A stretch of DNA of 64,000 bases from Cognatiluteimonas lumbrici (GCF_006476065.1 NZ_ML636798.1:788906-852905); one strand, 5' to 3'; shown: positions 9,233 to 21,485, counted from the stretch's first letter. Numbers and translations are program-made. The notes: generated from the letters alone by a model not told the origin.

Positions 9233-11236
9233 GTGGTTTCGAGCATTCGTGTCATGGCACTGGCAGCCGCGCTGCTGCTGCCTCTGGGGACGGTCGCGGC
9301 GCAGCAGCCGTCGATCGAGGACTTCGTCAAGCACCCGACCTACAGCGGTGCCAAGATCTCGCCGACCGGCGAATACCTCGCGATCACCGTGGACCGCGGC
9401 GACCAGGACGTGCTCACCGTCCTGCGCACCAGCGACCTCCAGATCATGAAGATCAACCAGTTGCCGGACAAGAAGAGCGTCGGCAGCTTCTACTGGGTCA
9501 GCCCCGACCGGCTGCTGTTCAACGCGGTGAAGAAGCTCGGCGGCTACCGCGCGCCGTTCAGCACCGGCGAGTGGTACGCGGTCAACGCCGACGGCAGCCA
9601 GCCGCGCCCGATCATCTATTACGGCACCCGCGATGCCACCCAGCGCGGCAAGACCGTGGGCATGCAGCGCTTCAACCTGCTCGACACGCTGAAGGGCGAG
9701 GACCGCGACGTGATCATGGTCGCCTACTCCCCGCGTTCGTCCGAGGGCTCCGGCACCGAGGTCGTGCGCGTGGACACCGTGTCCGGCCGCCGCGTCTCGC
9801 TCGGCAGCGCGCCGACGGAGAACTGCTCGATGGTGCTGGGCAAGGACAAGACGCCGCGCTTCGCGATCTGCGCCTCCAGCCGGGACGAGGAAGGCAACTA
9901 CGACGAGCGCACCGAGCTGTACCGCCTCGATGGCAGCAAGTGGACCCTGGTGAGCGCGTCCAAGGACGACGGCAAGTACCTGAGCGTCACCCGCGTCACC
10001 GAGGACGGCACCGTCTACGCGATGCAGAGCGACGGCAAGGCGCCCGGCGCGATCGGCACCCTGGACGTGGAGACCGGCGAGTTCCACCCGCTGTACCAGG
10101 ACGAGGTGGCCGAGATCCAGGACATGATCTGGTCCGCGGACGAGCAGACCCTGCTCGGCGTGGTCACCGCGGCCGGCGCGCCCGAAGTCACCCTGCTCGA
10201 CAACGAGCACCCGGACGCCCAGCTGTACGCGTCGCTGGCGGCCTCGTTCCCGGGCCAGATGGTGGACTTCTCCAGCCATACCACCGACGGCAGCCTGATC
10301 GTGGTCTCGGTCTACAGCGACACCAACCCGGGCGAGCTGTACCTGTACAACCGCGACACCGGCAAGGCGCGCTTCCTGATGCAGGGCCGGCGCTGGCTCG
10401 ACAAGGAGCAGATGGCGACGACCACGCCGTTCTCGTTCACCTCGCGCGACGGCAAGCAGGTGTACGGCTACCTGACCATCCCGCGCGGTTCGGACGGCAC
10501 GAACCTGCCGATGATCGTCAACCCGCACGGCGGCCCGATCGGTCCGCGCGACAACTGGGGCTTCAACAGCGAGGCGCAGCTGCTCGCCAGCCGCGGCTAC
10601 GCCGTGCTCCAGGTCAACTTCCGCGGCTCCGGCGGCTACGGCAAGGCCTGGCAGGACGCGGGCCACATGCAGTGGGCCGACGGCATCCAGAACGACATCA
10701 TCGATGCCACCAAATGGGCGATCGACCAGGGCCATGCCGACAAGGACCGCATCTGCATCTACGGCGGCAGCTTCGGCGGCTACTCAGCGCTGATGGCACC
10801 GATCCGCGCGCCGGGGCTGTACCAGTGCGCGTTCGGCTACGTCGGCGTCTACGACGTGCCGATGCTGTTCGAGCGCGGGGACATCCCGCGCAGCGAATCC
10901 GGCAAGCGCTACCTGCGCCGCACCCACGGCACCGACCAGGCCAAGTGGGCGGAGTGGTCCCCGGCGAAGCGCGCCGACGAGGTGCGCATCCCGGTGTACC
11001 TGGCTGCCGGCGCCCGCGACGAGCGCGCGGTCCCCGAGCAGACCGAACTGATGGCCAAGGCCCTGGCCGAGGCGGGCAACCCGCCGGAGGGCGTGATCAT
11101 CCAGTCCGGCGAGATGCACGGCTTCTACGACGAGAAGAACAACCTCAACCTGTACACCGAAATGCTGAAGTTCTTCGACCGGCACATCGGCGCCGGCGCG
11201 AAACAGCCCCCGGTGGCGGACGCCACCACCCCCTGA
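9233..11236 (+). CDS. Secreted S9 (prolyl oligopeptidase) family peptidase
   Basis: Serine peptidase of family S9, 667 residues, with a signal peptide (VMALAAALLLPLGTVAAQQ) predicting export to the periplasm. The N-terminal two thirds should form the beta-propeller that limits access to short peptides; the C-terminal alpha/beta-hydrolase domain carries the triad Ser513 (GGSFGGYS), Asp596 (GARDERAVP) and His629 (GEMHGFYD). The start is GTG at 9233, chosen because of the strong GGGGGAGGA immediately upstream. It follows a TonB receptor across a terminator, so it has its own transcript, and is followed 17 bases later by a DUF2147 gene. A periplasmic peptidase beside a TonB receptor suggests peptide scavenging; that link is inference. 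Confidence 0.92.
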   Translation: MVSSIRVMALAAALLLPLGTVAAQQPSIEDFVKHPTYSGAKISPTGEYLAITVDRGDQDVLTVLRTSDLQIMKINQLPDKKSVGSFYWVSPDRLLFNAVKKLGGYRAPFSTGEWYAVNADGSQPRPIIYYGTRDATQRGKTVGMQRFNLLDTLKGEDRDVIMVAYSPRSSEGSGTEVVRVDTVSGRRVSLGSAPTENCSMVLGKDKTPRFAICASSRDEEGNYDERTELYRLDGSKWTLVSASKDDGKYLSVTRVTEDGTVYAMQSDGKAPGAIGTLDVETGEFHPLYQDEVAEIQDMIWSADEQTLLGVVTAAGAPEVTLLDNEHPDAQLYASLAASFPGQMVDFSSHTTDGSLIVVSVYSDTNPGELYLYNRDTGKARFLMQGRRWLDKEQMATTTPFSFTSRDGKQVYGYLTIPRGSDGTNLPMIVNPHGGPIGPRDNWGFNSEAQLLASRGYAVLQVNFRGSGGYGKAWQDAGHMQWADGIQNDIIDATKWAIDQGHADKDRICIYGGSFGGYSALMAPIRAPGLYQCAFGYVGVYDVPMLFERGDIPRSESGKRYLRRTHGTDQAKWAEWSPAKRADEVRIPVYLAAGARDERAVPEQTELMAKALAEAGNPPEGVIIQSGEMHGFYDEKNNLNLYTEMLKFFDRHIGAGAKQPPVADATTP

Positions 11237-11253
11237 CCTCCCGAGGTACGGAC

Positions 11254-11691
11254 ATGAAGAACACGCTCATCGCAATCGCCGCAACCGCCGTGCTGGCGCT
11301 GTCCTCTGCCAGCGCCTGGGCCTCCGACGGCCCGGTCGGCCGCTGGAAGACCATCGACGACGAGACCGGCAAGGTGAAGTCGATCGTCGAGATCACCCAG
11401 GCGGCCGACGGCACCCTGCAGGGCAAGGTCGTCGAGATCCTGCAGTCCGATCGCGGCCCCAACCCGACTTGCGACAAGTGCAAGGGCGCCAACAAGGGCA
11501 AGCCGGTCAAGGGCATGACCATCCTGTGGGGCCTGCGCGCCGACGGCGACGAATGGACCGGCGGCACCGTGCTCGACCCGGCCAAGGGCAAGACCTACAA
11601 GGCCAAGGTCGAGATGCTGGACGCCAACCGCCTGGGCATGTCCGGCTGCATCGCGTTCTTCTGCCGCCAACAGGTGTGGGAACGCGAGTAA
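11254..11691 (+). CDS. DUF2147 periplasmic protein
   Basis: Small exported protein (145 residues) with a signal peptide ending at SAWA-SDG. The mature part is a DUF2147 domain: GRWKTIDDETGKVKSIVEI at its start, ILWGLR in the middle and a GGTVLDPAKGKTYKAK block near the end. A CxxC pair (NPTCDKCKG) and a second Cys pair near the C-terminus could form disulfides. Members are thought to be small beta-barrel periplasmic proteins of unknown function. It starts 17 bases after the S9 peptidase and is presumably cotranscribed; a hairpin follows at 11718. Confidence 0.88.
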   Translation: MKNTLIAIAATAVLALSSASAWASDGPVGRWKTIDDETGKVKSIVEITQAADGTLQGKVVEILQSDRGPNPTCDKCKGANKGKPVKGMTILWGLRADGDEWTGGTVLDPAKGKTYKAKVEMLDANRLGMSGCIAFFCRQQVWERE

Positions 11692-11717
11692 GGCCGCTCC
11701 CCGCCCGCGACACCGCG

Positions 11718-11743
11718 AAGGCCCGGCCGCAAGCCGGGCCTTT
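11718..11743 (+). terminator. Probable terminator after DUF2147
   Basis: A perfect 10-bp stem (AAGGCCCGGC at 11718-11727, GCCGGGCCTT at 11733-11742) with a CGCAA loop. The T run is short, so efficiency is uncertain. Confidence 0.7.
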
Positions 11744-11804
11744 CGCTTGGTGCCTGCCCTTTCCCCTAATGCGATAATCGCAGGCCGCCCGCACCACCAC
11801 CGCC

Positions 11805-13823
11805 ATGCCCGCCGACGCGCTCGTCACCAACGCCCTCCCCTATGCCAACGGCCCGCTGCACCTGGGCCACCTGGTGGGCTACATCCAGGCCGACATCTGG
11901 GTCCGGGCACGGCGCATGGCCGGAGGCATCGTGCACTACGTGTGCGCGGACGACACCCACGGCACCCCGATCATGCTCGCCGCCGAGAAGGCCGGGACCA
12001 CGCCCGAGGCCTTCATCGCCGCCATCCAGGCCTCGCACGAGCGCGACTTCGCCGACTTCGGCGTGGCTTTCGACCACTACGACTCCACCCATTCGCCCGG
12101 CAACCGCGAGCTGACGCTCGAGCTGTACCGGCGCCTGGACGAGGCCGGCCACGTCACCCGGCGCTCGGTCGAGCAGCTCTACGACCCCGAGCGCGGCATG
12201 TTCCTGCCGGACCGCTACGTCAAGGGCACCTGCCCCAACTGCGGCACCCCGGACCAGTACGGCGACAACTGCGAGCAGTGCGGCGCGACCTATGCGCCGA
12301 CCGAACTGAAGGACCCCCGTTCGGTGGTCAGCGGCGCTACGCCGGTGCTGCGCGAGTCCGAGCACTTCTTCTTCGAACTCGGGCACTTCGAGACCTTCCT
12401 GCGCGAGTGGCTGGCGGGCGACGTCGCCGTGCCCGGGGTCAAGGCCAAGCTGCAGGAGTGGCTCGACGGCGAGGGCGGCCTGCGCGCCTGGGACATCTCC
12501 CGCGACGCGCCCTACTTCGGCTTCGAGATCCCGGGGCACCCGGGCAAGTACCTGTACGTGTGGATCGACGCCCCGATCGGCTACCTGTCCTCGTTCAAGG
12601 CCTTGTGTGAACGCGCCGGCATCGATTTCGAGGCCTACGTACGGCCGGGCAGCCCCGCCGAGATGCACCACTTCATCGGCAAGGACATCGTCAACTTCCA
12701 CGGCCTGTTCTGGCCGGCGATGCTGCACGGCGCCGGCCTGCGCGCTCCGACCCGCCTGCACGTGAACGGCTACCTGACCGTGGACGGCGCCAAGATGTCG
12801 AAGTCGCGCGGCACCTTCGTGATGGCCCGCACCTACCTCGACTGCGGCCTGCCGCCGGAAGCGCTGCGCTACTACTTCGCGGCCAAGTCCTCGGGCGGCG
12901 TGGACGACCTCGACCTCAACCTGTCCGACTTCGTCGCGCGCGTGAACGCGGACGTGGTCGGCAAGTTCGTCAACCTGGCCAGCCGCTGCGCCGGCTTCAT
13001 CGGCAAGCGCTTCGACGGAAGGCTGGCCGCGGCGCTGCCGGAACCGGCCATGTACGCCCGCTTCGTCGAGGCCCTGGAGCCGATCCGCGCCGCCTACGAG
13101 CGCAACGATCCCGCCAGCGTGCTGCGCCAGGCCATGGCGCTGGCCGACGAGGCCAACAAGTACATCGACGAACGCAAGCCTTGGGTGATCGCGAAGCAGG
13201 CGGGTAGCGAGGCCGAGCTGCAGGCGGTCTGCACCCAGGGCCTCAACCTGTTCCGCGTGCTGGCCGCGGCGCTGGCGCCGGTGCTGCCGGCGATGGCCTC
13301 CGCCATCGAAGCGTTCCTGGGCGCGCCGCTGCGCAGCTGGCAGGACGTGCAGGCGCCGCTGCTCGACCACGCCATCGCCCCGTACCAGCCGCTGTTCACC
13401 CGCATCGACCCGAAACAGATCGAAGCCATGACCGAAGCCTCGAAGGACACCATGAAGCAGCCTGGGGAAAAGCTCGCCGCCATGGCGGCTCCCACCGTCT
13501 CGATCGACGACTTCGCGAAGCTCGACCTGCGCATCGGCAAGGTGCTCGCATGCGAATTCGTCGAAGGGTCGGACAAGCTGCTGCGCTTCGAACTCGACGC
13601 CGGCGACCTCGGCAAGCGCCAGGTCTTCTCCGGGATCCGCGCGAGCTACGCCGATCCGGCCGCGCTGGTCGGCCGCAATGTCGTGTTCATCGCCAACCTC
13701 GCGCCGCGCAAGATGCGCTTCGGCCTCAGCGAGGGGATGATCCTGTCGGCCGGCTTCGACGGCGGCGCGCTGCACCTGCTGGACGCGGACGCGGGCGCGG
13801 CGCCGGGCATGCCGGTGAAGTGA
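11805..13823 (+). CDS. metG: Methionyl-tRNA synthetase
   Basis: Class I aminoacyl-tRNA synthetase that charges tRNA-Met, including the initiator. The 672 residues match the E. coli long form (677). The HIGH motif is HLGH at 19-22; a four-cysteine zinc knuckle lies at Cys143, Cys146, Cys156 and Cys159; KMSKS is at 330-334. The C-terminal dimerising tRNA-binding domain begins near residue 566 ([15 protein letters not shown]). The final TGA overlaps the GTG start of the downstream rnfB-like gene, so the two are translationally coupled. Confidence 0.97.
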   Translation: MPADALVTNALPYANGPLHLGHLVGYIQADIWVRARRMAGGIVHYVCADDTHGTPIMLAAEKAGTTPEAFIAAIQASHERDFADFGVAFDHYDSTHSPGNRELTLELYRRLDEAGHVTRRSVEQLYDPERGMFLPDRYVKGTCPNCGTPDQYGDNCEQCGATYAPTELKDPRSVVSGATPVLRESEHFFFELGHFETFLREWLAGDVAVPGVKAKLQEWLDGEGGLRAWDISRDAPYFGFEIPGHPGKYLYVWIDAPIGYLSSFKALCERAGIDFEAYVRPGSPAEMHHFIGKDIVNFHGLFWPAMLHGAGLRAPTRLHVNGYLTVDGAKMSKSRGTFVMARTYLDCGLPPEALRYYFAAKSSGGVDDLDLNLSDFVARVNADVVGKFVNLASRCAGFIGKRFDGRLAAALPEPAMYARFVEALEPIRAAYERNDPASVLRQAMALADEANKYIDERKPWVIAKQAGSEAELQAVCTQGLNLFRVLAAALAPVLPAMASAIEAFLGAPLRSWQDVQAPLLDHAIAPYQPLFTRIDPKQIEAMTEASKDTMKQPGEKLAAMAAPTVSIDDFAKLDLRIGKVLACEFVEGSDKLLRFELDAGDLGKRQVFSGIRASYADPAALVGRNVVFIANLAPRKMRFGLSEGMILSAGFDGGALHLLDADAGAAPGMPVK

Positions 13824-14251
13824 GCGCCGCCGTGGCCGACGCTGCGGCCGCCACCCTGGCCGAGCGGCTCGACCGCATCCTGCCGCAGACCCAGTGTGGC
13901 CAGTGCGGCTTCGACGGCTGCAGGCCCTACGCCGAAGCAATGGCCCGCGGCGAGGCCGGACCCGAACGCTGTCCGCCCGGCGGCGACGCCGGCGCCCGCG
14001 CGCTCGCGCGCCTGCTGCGCGTCCCTGCGGTCCCCTACGACCGCGCGCGCGGCAAACACAAGCCGCCGCAGGTCGCCCTGGTCGTGGAGGAGGACTGCAT
14101 CGGCTGCACCAAGTGCATCCAGGCCTGCCCGGTGGACGCCATCGTCGGCGGCGCGAAACACATGCACACCGTGCTTCCCGTGCTGTGTACCGGTTGCGAG
14201 CTGTGCGTGCCCGCCTGCCCGGTGGACTGCATCGTGCTGGAGCCGGCCTAG
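13820..14251 (+). CDS. rnfB: RnfB-like soluble iron-sulfur ferredoxin protein
   Basis: Iron-sulfur protein of 143 residues resembling RnfB, the cluster-carrying subunit of the Rnf NADH:ferredoxin electron-transport complex. It has an N-terminal Fe-S domain ([10 protein letters not shown] and later Cys) and two ferredoxin motifs, [12 protein letters not shown] and [12 protein letters not shown]. The N-terminal membrane helix of true RnfB is absent and no other rnf gene is nearby, so it is probably a soluble electron carrier and not part of an Rnf complex. GTG at 13820 overlaps the metG stop (GTGA); a second GTG at 13832 is possible. Its stop codon shares CTAG with the stop of the convergent sulfotransferase gene. 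Confidence 0.88.
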   Translation: MSAAVADAAAATLAERLDRILPQTQCGQCGFDGCRPYAEAMARGEAGPERCPPGGDAGARALARLLRVPAVPYDRARGKHKPPQVALVVEEDCIGCTKCIQACPVDAIVGGAKHMHTVLPVLCTGCELCVPACPVDCIVLEPA

Positions 14252-15711
14252 GCGGCCTGGCCTGCGTCGAGCAGGGCCTGCAGTTCCGTGAGCTGCGGCG
14301 CGTAGCGGCGCCAGCGCCCGACCGCGTCGCGGTGCAGCGGCTCGCGCACCTGCACCGCGCTGGCGGTGGCGACCGCGGCGCGGTTGCGTTCGAAGGCCAG
14401 GCACGCGTCGTCCCAGGGCAGGCCGCAATGTTCCAGCAGGCGCCGCGTCTGCCCCGCCTGGTCGGCCACGAGGTCTTCGTACTGGAGCTCGAGGAAGCGG
14501 CCCGGGAACGCCTCGCGCCAGTGCGCGACCAGGCGTTCGAACTCCAGCACGTAGCGGCCGGTGTCGAGCAGATCGAACGAGTAGTCGAAGAACGGCATGT
14601 CGGGCGACAGCAACTGGCGGAAGTTCGCCACGCAGGCATCCATGGGATCGCGGCGCAGGCAGACGATGCGCGCGTTGGGCAGCGCCCTGGCGATGAACCC
14701 GAGGTACAGGAAATTGTGCGGCAGCTTGTCGACGAAGCGCCCGGCGCCGCCGGCGAGCGGCCGCACGGCCTGCAGGTAGGCGGCCCCCACCCGTCCCCAG
14801 TCCAGCGCCTCCGCGGCGGCGACGGTGGCCGCGTCCAGCGGGTGCGGGCTGCGCACGCCGGAGGCCTGCTTGAGCACCCGCGCGAAGTCGTAGCGCTCGC
14901 CGACCGAACGCACCTGCGGATGGCTGGACAGGATGCGGTCCACCAGGGTGGTGCCGGTCCGCGGCAGGCCGAGCACGAACACCGGGTCGGCCGCCGGGTC
15001 CCCGGACTTGTCGTCGTCCCGCGGCGCCACCCGCCGCAGCGCCTCGAACATCGCGCGGTCGCCGGCTGCATCGTACGGCCTGCGTGCGCGGTGCGCGGCC
15101 TTGCCGGCCGTGTAGTGCGCGAAGGCCTCCGGATACTCGCCCAGGTCCTCCAGCTCCTTGGCCAGCGCCAATTCCAGGTACATCCGCGCCTGCGCCTCGC
15201 TGCCATGGCGCGCGAGCAGGCCGCGCAGCCTGGTCACGTGGTTGTCGTCGGCGGTCCAGCGCCGCGCCTGCGCCAGGGCCAGGTGCGCCTGCCACTGCGT
15301 CGGATCGCGCTCGAGGCAGGCCTCGTATGCAGCCACCGCGGCGTCGAGTTCGCCGGTGAAGGTGAGCAGCGTGGCCAGATGGAGATGCAGCCCGGCGTCT
15401 CCCGGGGCCAGCGCCAGCGCGCGGCGCAGTGCCGCGACAGCGCCGACGGAATCGCCTGCAAGTTGCAGCGCGTTTGCGAGCTGGACGGGATGGTCCACGC
15501 GCGAAGGATCGCCCGCCTCGGCTTCGCGCAGGTGGGTCACCGCATCGGCGGCCATGCCCAGCCGCAGCGCGGCAACGCCGGCGAGGGCATGCGCGGCGGC
15601 GTTGTCCGGAAGCTGCCGCAACACCGACCGCGACTCCGCCAGTGTCCGGGCCATGTCGCCGCGCCCGTAGGCGGCGACCGCCTCGCGGTAATGCGCGGCC
15701 GGATCGCTCAC
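14248..15711 (-). CDS. TPR-repeat sulfotransferase
   Basis: Fusion of an N-terminal tetratricopeptide array (roughly residues 1-220) with a C-terminal PAPS-dependent sulfotransferase domain, 487 residues. The 5'-phosphosulfate loop is [17 protein letters not shown] and the 3'-phosphate motif [14 protein letters not shown], so the enzyme should bind PAPS and transfer sulfate. No signal peptide or membrane helix is seen. The GTG start at 15711 overlaps the stop of the upstream TraB gene (GTGA); the frame stays open further upstream without homology. The acceptor is unknown; protein tyrosines or small molecules are possible. It is the last gene of the amiC-mutL-DUF1684-TraB run, and its stop overlaps that of rnfB by four bases. 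Confidence 0.88.
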   Translation of the reverse strand: MSDPAAHYREAVAAYGRGDMARTLAESRSVLRQLPDNAAAHALAGVAALRLGMAADAVTHLREAEAGDPSRVDHPVQLANALQLAGDSVGAVAALRRALALAPGDAGLHLHLATLLTFTGELDAAVAAYEACLERDPTQWQAHLALAQARRWTADDNHVTRLRGLLARHGSEAQARMYLELALAKELEDLGEYPEAFAHYTAGKAAHRARRPYDAAGDRAMFEALRRVAPRDDDKSGDPAADPVFVLGLPRTGTTLVDRILSSHPQVRSVGERYDFARVLKQASGVRSPHPLDAATVAAAEALDWGRVGAAYLQAVRPLAGGAGRFVDKLPHNFLYLGFIARALPNARIVCLRRDPMDACVANFRQLLSPDMPFFDYSFDLLDTGRYVLEFERLVAHWREAFPGRFLELQYEDLVADQAGQTRRLLEHCGLPWDDACLAFERNRAAVATASAVQVREPLHRDAVGRWRRYAPQLTELQALLDAGQAA

Positions 15712-16661
15712 TGGCCGCCGGTCGCGCCGCAGGCGCTGCAGATGCGCTCGACGCGGTGCCCGCGCGCGCGCAGCTTCTCGACCAGGCCGTCCTCCCCGAG
15801 CAGGTGCAGGGCACCGACCACCACCAGGGTGTCGTCGGTGCCCGGTGCCGCGAGCCGCGCCTCCAGTTCCGGCAGCCAGGCGTCGTTGCGCTGCACGTTG
15901 ATGTGCCGGTACAGCTCGGGGTAGCGCGCGCGCATCTCGGCGCCGGCGAGCTGCCACACCTGCTCCGGGTCGCCGCCGCGCCAGGCGGCGTGCAGCCGGG
16001 CCAGTTCCTCGTTGCCGGCCAGCGCGGACTCGAGCACGTCGGCCAGATACTGCAACTGCTCGGTGCGCGCCATGCCGTCGAGGAAATCGATCTGCTGGCG
16101 CGCGGTTTCCAGCCCGGCGGTGGGCTTGCCGGCGGCTTCTGCCGCGCTGGCGAAATGCTGGTCGAGGCCGAGGTCGGCGGCATAGCCGGCCTGCACCATG
16201 TCCACCATGCTCACGGTCAACGCCACGAACCACGGCTCGAACATCTGCAGCATCTCCGGGGCCATGCCCTGCCCGCGCAGCACCGCGTCGTTGCGTTCGG
16301 TCCAGGCCCGGAGCTGTTCCCGCAGCGCGGGGGTCAGCTCGCTGTCCAGCGTCGTTCCGTCCCCGCGCAGCGCGGCCTGGCCCATCTGCAGCGCCAGCGT
16401 CGGCGAGGCCATCTCCTGCGGCGACATCTCGAACAGCAAGGCCTCGGCCTCGGCGAACGCTTCGTCCACGTCGCGCGACAGCGGGTAGTCCCCGGGCAGC
16501 AGCATGTGGAACGAGCCGAGCAGGTACAGGCTGTTGTCGGCGTCGGACACCTTCCACAGCAGCGGCACCGGCGGCGCTTCGGCCCTGGCCGGAAGAGAGG
16601 CCGCGAACAGCAGCGACGCGGCGACGAGCGGGGACAGCAACTTGGTCAGGCGCATGGGCAT
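15708..16661 (-). CDS. TraB/GumN family exported protein
   Basis: Exported protein (317 residues) of the TraB/GumN family, related to the metal-dependent TIKI peptidases. A signal peptide (LLSPLVAASLLFAASLPARA) is followed by the two family motifs: GSFHML near residue 50 and VGALHLLGEDGLV near residue 290. The two His residues correspond to TIKI metal ligands, so protease activity is plausible but untested for this branch. In Xanthomonas, gumN adjoins xanthan genes; no exopolysaccharide genes are seen here. The second ATG at 16655 could also serve as start. It begins two bases after the DUF1684 stop and overlaps the sulfotransferase start. Confidence 0.88.
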   Translation of the reverse strand: MPMRLTKLLSPLVAASLLFAASLPARAEAPPVPLLWKVSDADNSLYLLGSFHMLLPGDYPLSRDVDEAFAEAEALLFEMSPQEMASPTLALQMGQAALRGDGTTLDSELTPALREQLRAWTERNDAVLRGQGMAPEMLQMFEPWFVALTVSMVDMVQAGYAADLGLDQHFASAAEAAGKPTAGLETARQQIDFLDGMARTEQLQYLADVLESALAGNEELARLHAAWRGGDPEQVWQLAGAEMRARYPELYRHINVQRNDAWLPELEARLAAPGTDDTLVVVGALHLLGEDGLVEKLRARGHRVERICSACGATGGQ

Positions 16662-16663
16662 CC

Positions 16664-17601
16664 TCAGGCTTGCGACGGCTTGGCGTAGGCCTTCTCGCCG
16701 GCGGTGATTTCAAGGTCGAGCCGGTTCTCCGGCGGCGGCAGCGGGCAGGTCGCGAACGCGGTGAACGCGCACGGCGGGTTGTAGGCGCGGTTGAAGTCCA
16801 CCGGCACCAGGCCGTCCGCACCGGGCTTGGGCACGTACAGGAAGCGCCCGGCCGGGTAGCTGCCATGGCCGCTGGTGCGGTCGGCGAAGACCAGGAACAA
16901 CTCCTCGCCGCCCTCGTCCAGCGCCTCGATGCGGTAGGCCTTGCCGTCGCGGGTGAACTCGAGCGCGCCGGGGTTGGGCACCGGGTCGGTGCCGCCGATG
17001 ATGTTGGCGATCTCGATCGTGGTTCCCGGCGGGTTCGGCACGAAGCGCGCCTCGACCACCCACGACGGATCGGCTGGCCAGTAGTCCAGCCCGGCGAACT
17101 CCAGCCGCGAAGGCGCCCGTGCGTGCTTGACCCGCAACGCGAGCTGGCCGCGGCGCGCGATCACCATGGCCTGGCCGTCGCCGCCGTCGAAGCCGATGAC
17201 GCTGGGGCCGCCCGGTGCGCCATCGTCGCGCAGCACCACCGCGCCCTCCGCCGGCGCGCCGTCCACGGTGACGTCGGCGCCCGCGGCCGGCTGCAGGGTG
17301 ACGCGGTCGCCCTCCAGCTTCAGCAGGCCGAGCTCGGGCGGCCCCATCGCCAGCCGGATGCCGCTGTTCGCGCTGCTGCCGACGTAATGCGATCCGGGTT
17401 CGATCCAGTGCAGCCCGACCAGGCTGGTCCAGCCGTCGGGTTCGAGCAGGCGCGCCTCGCGCTCGGCGCGCCACTGCGCCTCGGCCTGCTCGAACGCGGC
17501 GCGCGCCGCGGCCGCCTCCGCGTCGGTGGCGTCGCCGCCGCGCTGGCAGGCCACCAGCGCCAGTGCCAGCACCGCGGCCATGGCAGGGGATCGTTTCATC
17601 G

Positions 17602-17605
<4 letters not shown>
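16664..17605 (-). CDS. DUF1684 lipoprotein
   Basis: Predicted lipoprotein (313 residues) with lipobox LVACQ near residue 20, so it should be anchored in the membrane by Cys20. The mature part is a DUF1684 domain: [19 protein letters not shown] near the start, a central beta-rich segment, and the conserved [23 protein letters not shown] near the end. Function of the family is unknown. The ATG at 17605 overlaps the mutL TGA as ATGA, indicating translational coupling to mutL. E. coli carries miaA-hfq-hflX after mutL, so this lipoprotein and the next two genes are a lineage-specific tail of the operon. Confidence 0.88.
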
Positions 17606-19407
<1,802 letters not shown>

Positions 19408-19421
19408 GCGGCCATGATACG

Positions 19422-19450
19422 GAATCGCGCGCAAGGCGCGCTCCCACAGG
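19422..19450 (-). repeat. REP-like palindrome of the TGTGGGAGC family
   Basis: An imperfect hairpin between amiC and mutL, with CGCGCGCAAGGCGCGC at its core and CTCCCACAGG at one end. The same core recurs at 57136-57160, so this is a dispersed family similar to Pseudomonas-type REPs. Confidence 0.75.
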
Positions 19451-19456
19451 CCTGGC

Positions 19457-20917
19457 TCAGGGGCTGCCTCCGGAGGTCGCGCGCGAGGCCTCGGCGCGGG
19501 CGGCGTACAACGTGCCCGGCGGCGGCTGGCGCGAGAAGTAGCTGGTCACGCCGTTGACGATCGCGTCGGCCAGCTTGGCCTGGTAGGCCGGGTCGCGCAG
19601 CTTGCGTTCCTCGTCCGGGTTCGAGATGAACGCGGTCTCGACCAGCATGGACGGCACGTCGGGCGAACGCAGAACCACGAAGTTGGCGCGCTCGACGTGG
19701 CTCTTGTGGGTCTTGCCGATCGCCTTGAGGCCATCGAGCACGGCCGCGGCCATTTCCTCGGAGGCCTTCATGGTCGCGCTCTGCGAGAGGTCGAGCAGGA
19801 CCGAGGCGAGCACGTCCTCCTTGTCCTGCAGCTTGACCCCGCCGACCAGGTCGGCGGCGTTCTCCTGTCGCGCCAGCCACCTGGCCGCCTGCGACGACGC
19901 GCCGCGCTGCGACAGTACGAACACCGAGGAGCCGCTGGCGCTCGGTTTGGTGAAGGCGTCGGCGTGGATGGACACGAACAAATCGGCCTTGTTCTCGCGC
20001 GCCATCTGGTAACGGCGGGCGAGCGGGATGAACACGTCGGTATCGCGGGTCAGGTAGGCCTTCAATCCCGGGGTGGCATTGACCTTTGCCGCGAGCCGAC
20101 GCGCGATCTGCAGCGTGATGTCCTTCTCGCGGGTGCCGCTGGGGCCGCGCGCACCGGGATCCTGGCCGCCGTGGCCGGCGTCGATGGCGATGATCAGCGG
20201 ACGCATGCCGGCGCGGCGGGCGATGTCGTCCACCGTCTTGACCGGGGCCTGCGCGGGGGCGGCCGGCGTCGCCGGCTGCGGGGCAGGCTGGGTGGCGGGC
20301 GGCTGCGCGGGCGTGGACGCCGCGGCACCGCTGCGCGCGCCCTGGGTCAGGATCGCGAGCGGATCGGCCTGCGGGCGCGTCGGCTGCGGCGCCGGCTGCA
20401 CCGGCTGGGGCGGCGGCAGCGAAGCGATCAGGCGGTCGGTCGCGGAGGTGGACGCGGCGACGGAAACGGATGCCGGGGCCGGAGCCGCGCCGGTCGCGAG
20501 CGGACGCGCCGGGCCGTCACCGGGCCACTCCAGCACCAGCATCGGCCCGGTCGGGCCCGGCTCGAGCCGCGGGCGCAGGGTCGCGACCCGGTCGGAGAGG
20601 TCGAACACGATCCGGGTGGTGCCCGGCACCGGATGCCCGCTGCGCACGCGCTGGACCACGCCGGCGCCCGCGGGCAGCTCGACGCCCTTGGCCAGTTCGG
20701 TACCCGGCAGGTCCACCACCAGCCGCTCCGGGCCGGACAGGGTCAGCAGCTTGTAGCCGGCATCGGCGTCCAGCTGCAGCTCGGCGCGGGTGCCGGTGGC
20801 GCCGGTATCGAGCCGGACCCCCTTCAATTCCGCGGCGTGCGCAAGGTTCCAGGCCACCGCGGCCAGCAGGGCCACGACGAGCAGGACTTGCTGGAGACTG
20901 GTCCCCTTGATGCGCAT
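19457..20917 (-). CDS. amiC: N-acetylmuramoyl-L-alanine amidase (AmiB/AmiC type)
   Basis: Periplasmic cell-wall amidase that splits septal peptidoglycan during daughter-cell separation. A signal peptide or anchor ([18 protein letters not shown]) precedes an AMIN domain (about 30-130) that targets the enzyme to peptidoglycan, a long Pro/Ala/Gln-rich linker, and a zinc-dependent Amidase_3 domain starting at [14 protein letters not shown] and including REKDIT. Zn ligands His and Glu are visible. No C-terminal LysM, unlike E. coli AmiB. The nnr-tsaE-amiB-mutL order is the E. coli one. Whether it should be called amiB or amiC cannot be decided by sequence alone. Confidence 0.93.
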   Translation of the reverse strand: MRIKGTSLQQVLLVVALLAAVAWNLAHAAELKGVRLDTGATGTRAELQLDADAGYKLLTLSGPERLVVDLPGTELAKGVELPAGAGVVQRVRSGHPVPGTTRIVFDLSDRVATLRPRLEPGPTGPMLVLEWPGDGPARPLATGAAPAPASVSVAASTSATDRLIASLPPPQPVQPAPQPTRPQADPLAILTQGARSGAAASTPAQPPATQPAPQPATPAAPAQAPVKTVDDIARRAGMRPLIIAIDAGHGGQDPGARGPSGTREKDITLQIARRLAAKVNATPGLKAYLTRDTDVFIPLARRYQMARENKADLFVSIHADAFTKPSASGSSVFVLSQRGASSQAARWLARQENAADLVGGVKLQDKEDVLASVLLDLSQSATMKASEEMAAAVLDGLKAIGKTHKSHVERANFVVLRSPDVPSMLVETAFISNPDEERKLRDPAYQAKLADAIVNGVTSYFSRQPPPGTLYAARAEASRATSGGSP

Positions 20918-20969
20918 GGGCCGGATTCAAGCATCATGCTTGTCCCATTGCAAGCAATTTTTCCCTTTG

Positions 20970-21485
20970 TTATCCGGCACCTGGCGCAACTTCCTCTGGC
21001 CCCGATTCAGGAAAGGCCTGCAACTGGCCATTCAGCTCCCCCGAGGCCAGCCAGCGACGGCCCGCCTCGCTGGCCGCCTCGAGCCGGGCCATCCGTCCCT
21101 CGCCCGCCAGGGCCAGGTGCACGGCCAGGTCCGCCGCCGGCAGCGCGCCGGTGCCCCGCTCCGGCCATTCGACCAGCCACAGTTCGACCCCGGCGGTATC
21201 GTCCAGACCGAGGAATTCCAGCTCTCCGGGGGCTCCGATCCGGTACAGGTCGAGGTGCAACGCCCGGCCGCCGGACGCCAGCGCATGCGGCTCCACCAGA
21301 GTGTAGGTGGGGCTGCGGATGGCGCCCTCGACGCCGAGCGCGCGCAGCCAGGCGCGGGCCAGGGTGGATTTCCCGGCGCCCAGGTCCCCGTGCAGGTGGA
21401 CCACCGCTCCGGGCGGCTGGGTGGCCGCGAGCGCCGCGGCCAGACGCGCGGTGGCATCGGGATCCGCGAGGTAAAGGGCGCGCAT
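20970..21485 (-). CDS. tsaE: tRNA threonylcarbamoyladenosine biosynthesis ATPase TsaE
   Basis: ATPase that works with TsaB and TsaD to make N6-threonylcarbamoyladenosine at A37 of ANN-decoding tRNAs. Walker A GDLGAGKST lies near residue 34, followed by the family motif RSPTYTLVE and the HLDLYRI segment with the conserved Asp. About 171 residues, slightly longer than E. coli TsaE (153), with the excess at the C-terminus. The ATG at 21485 overlaps the nnrD TGA; a GTG one codon upstream (21488) is an alternative. Confidence 0.94.
   Translation of the reverse strand: MRALYLADPDATARLAAALAATQPPGAVVHLHGDLGAGKSTLARAWLRALGVEGAIRSPTYTLVEPHALASGGRALHLDLYRIGAPGELEFLGLDDTAGVELWLVEWPERGTGALPAADLAVHLALAGEGRMARLEAASEAGRRWLASGELNGQLQAFPESGPEEVAPGAG

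Noticed and set aside
19408-19434. A nine-residue longer MutL
   Set aside because: The extra codons fall in a REP-like repeat and begin at a TTG; the family start is the GTG at 19407.
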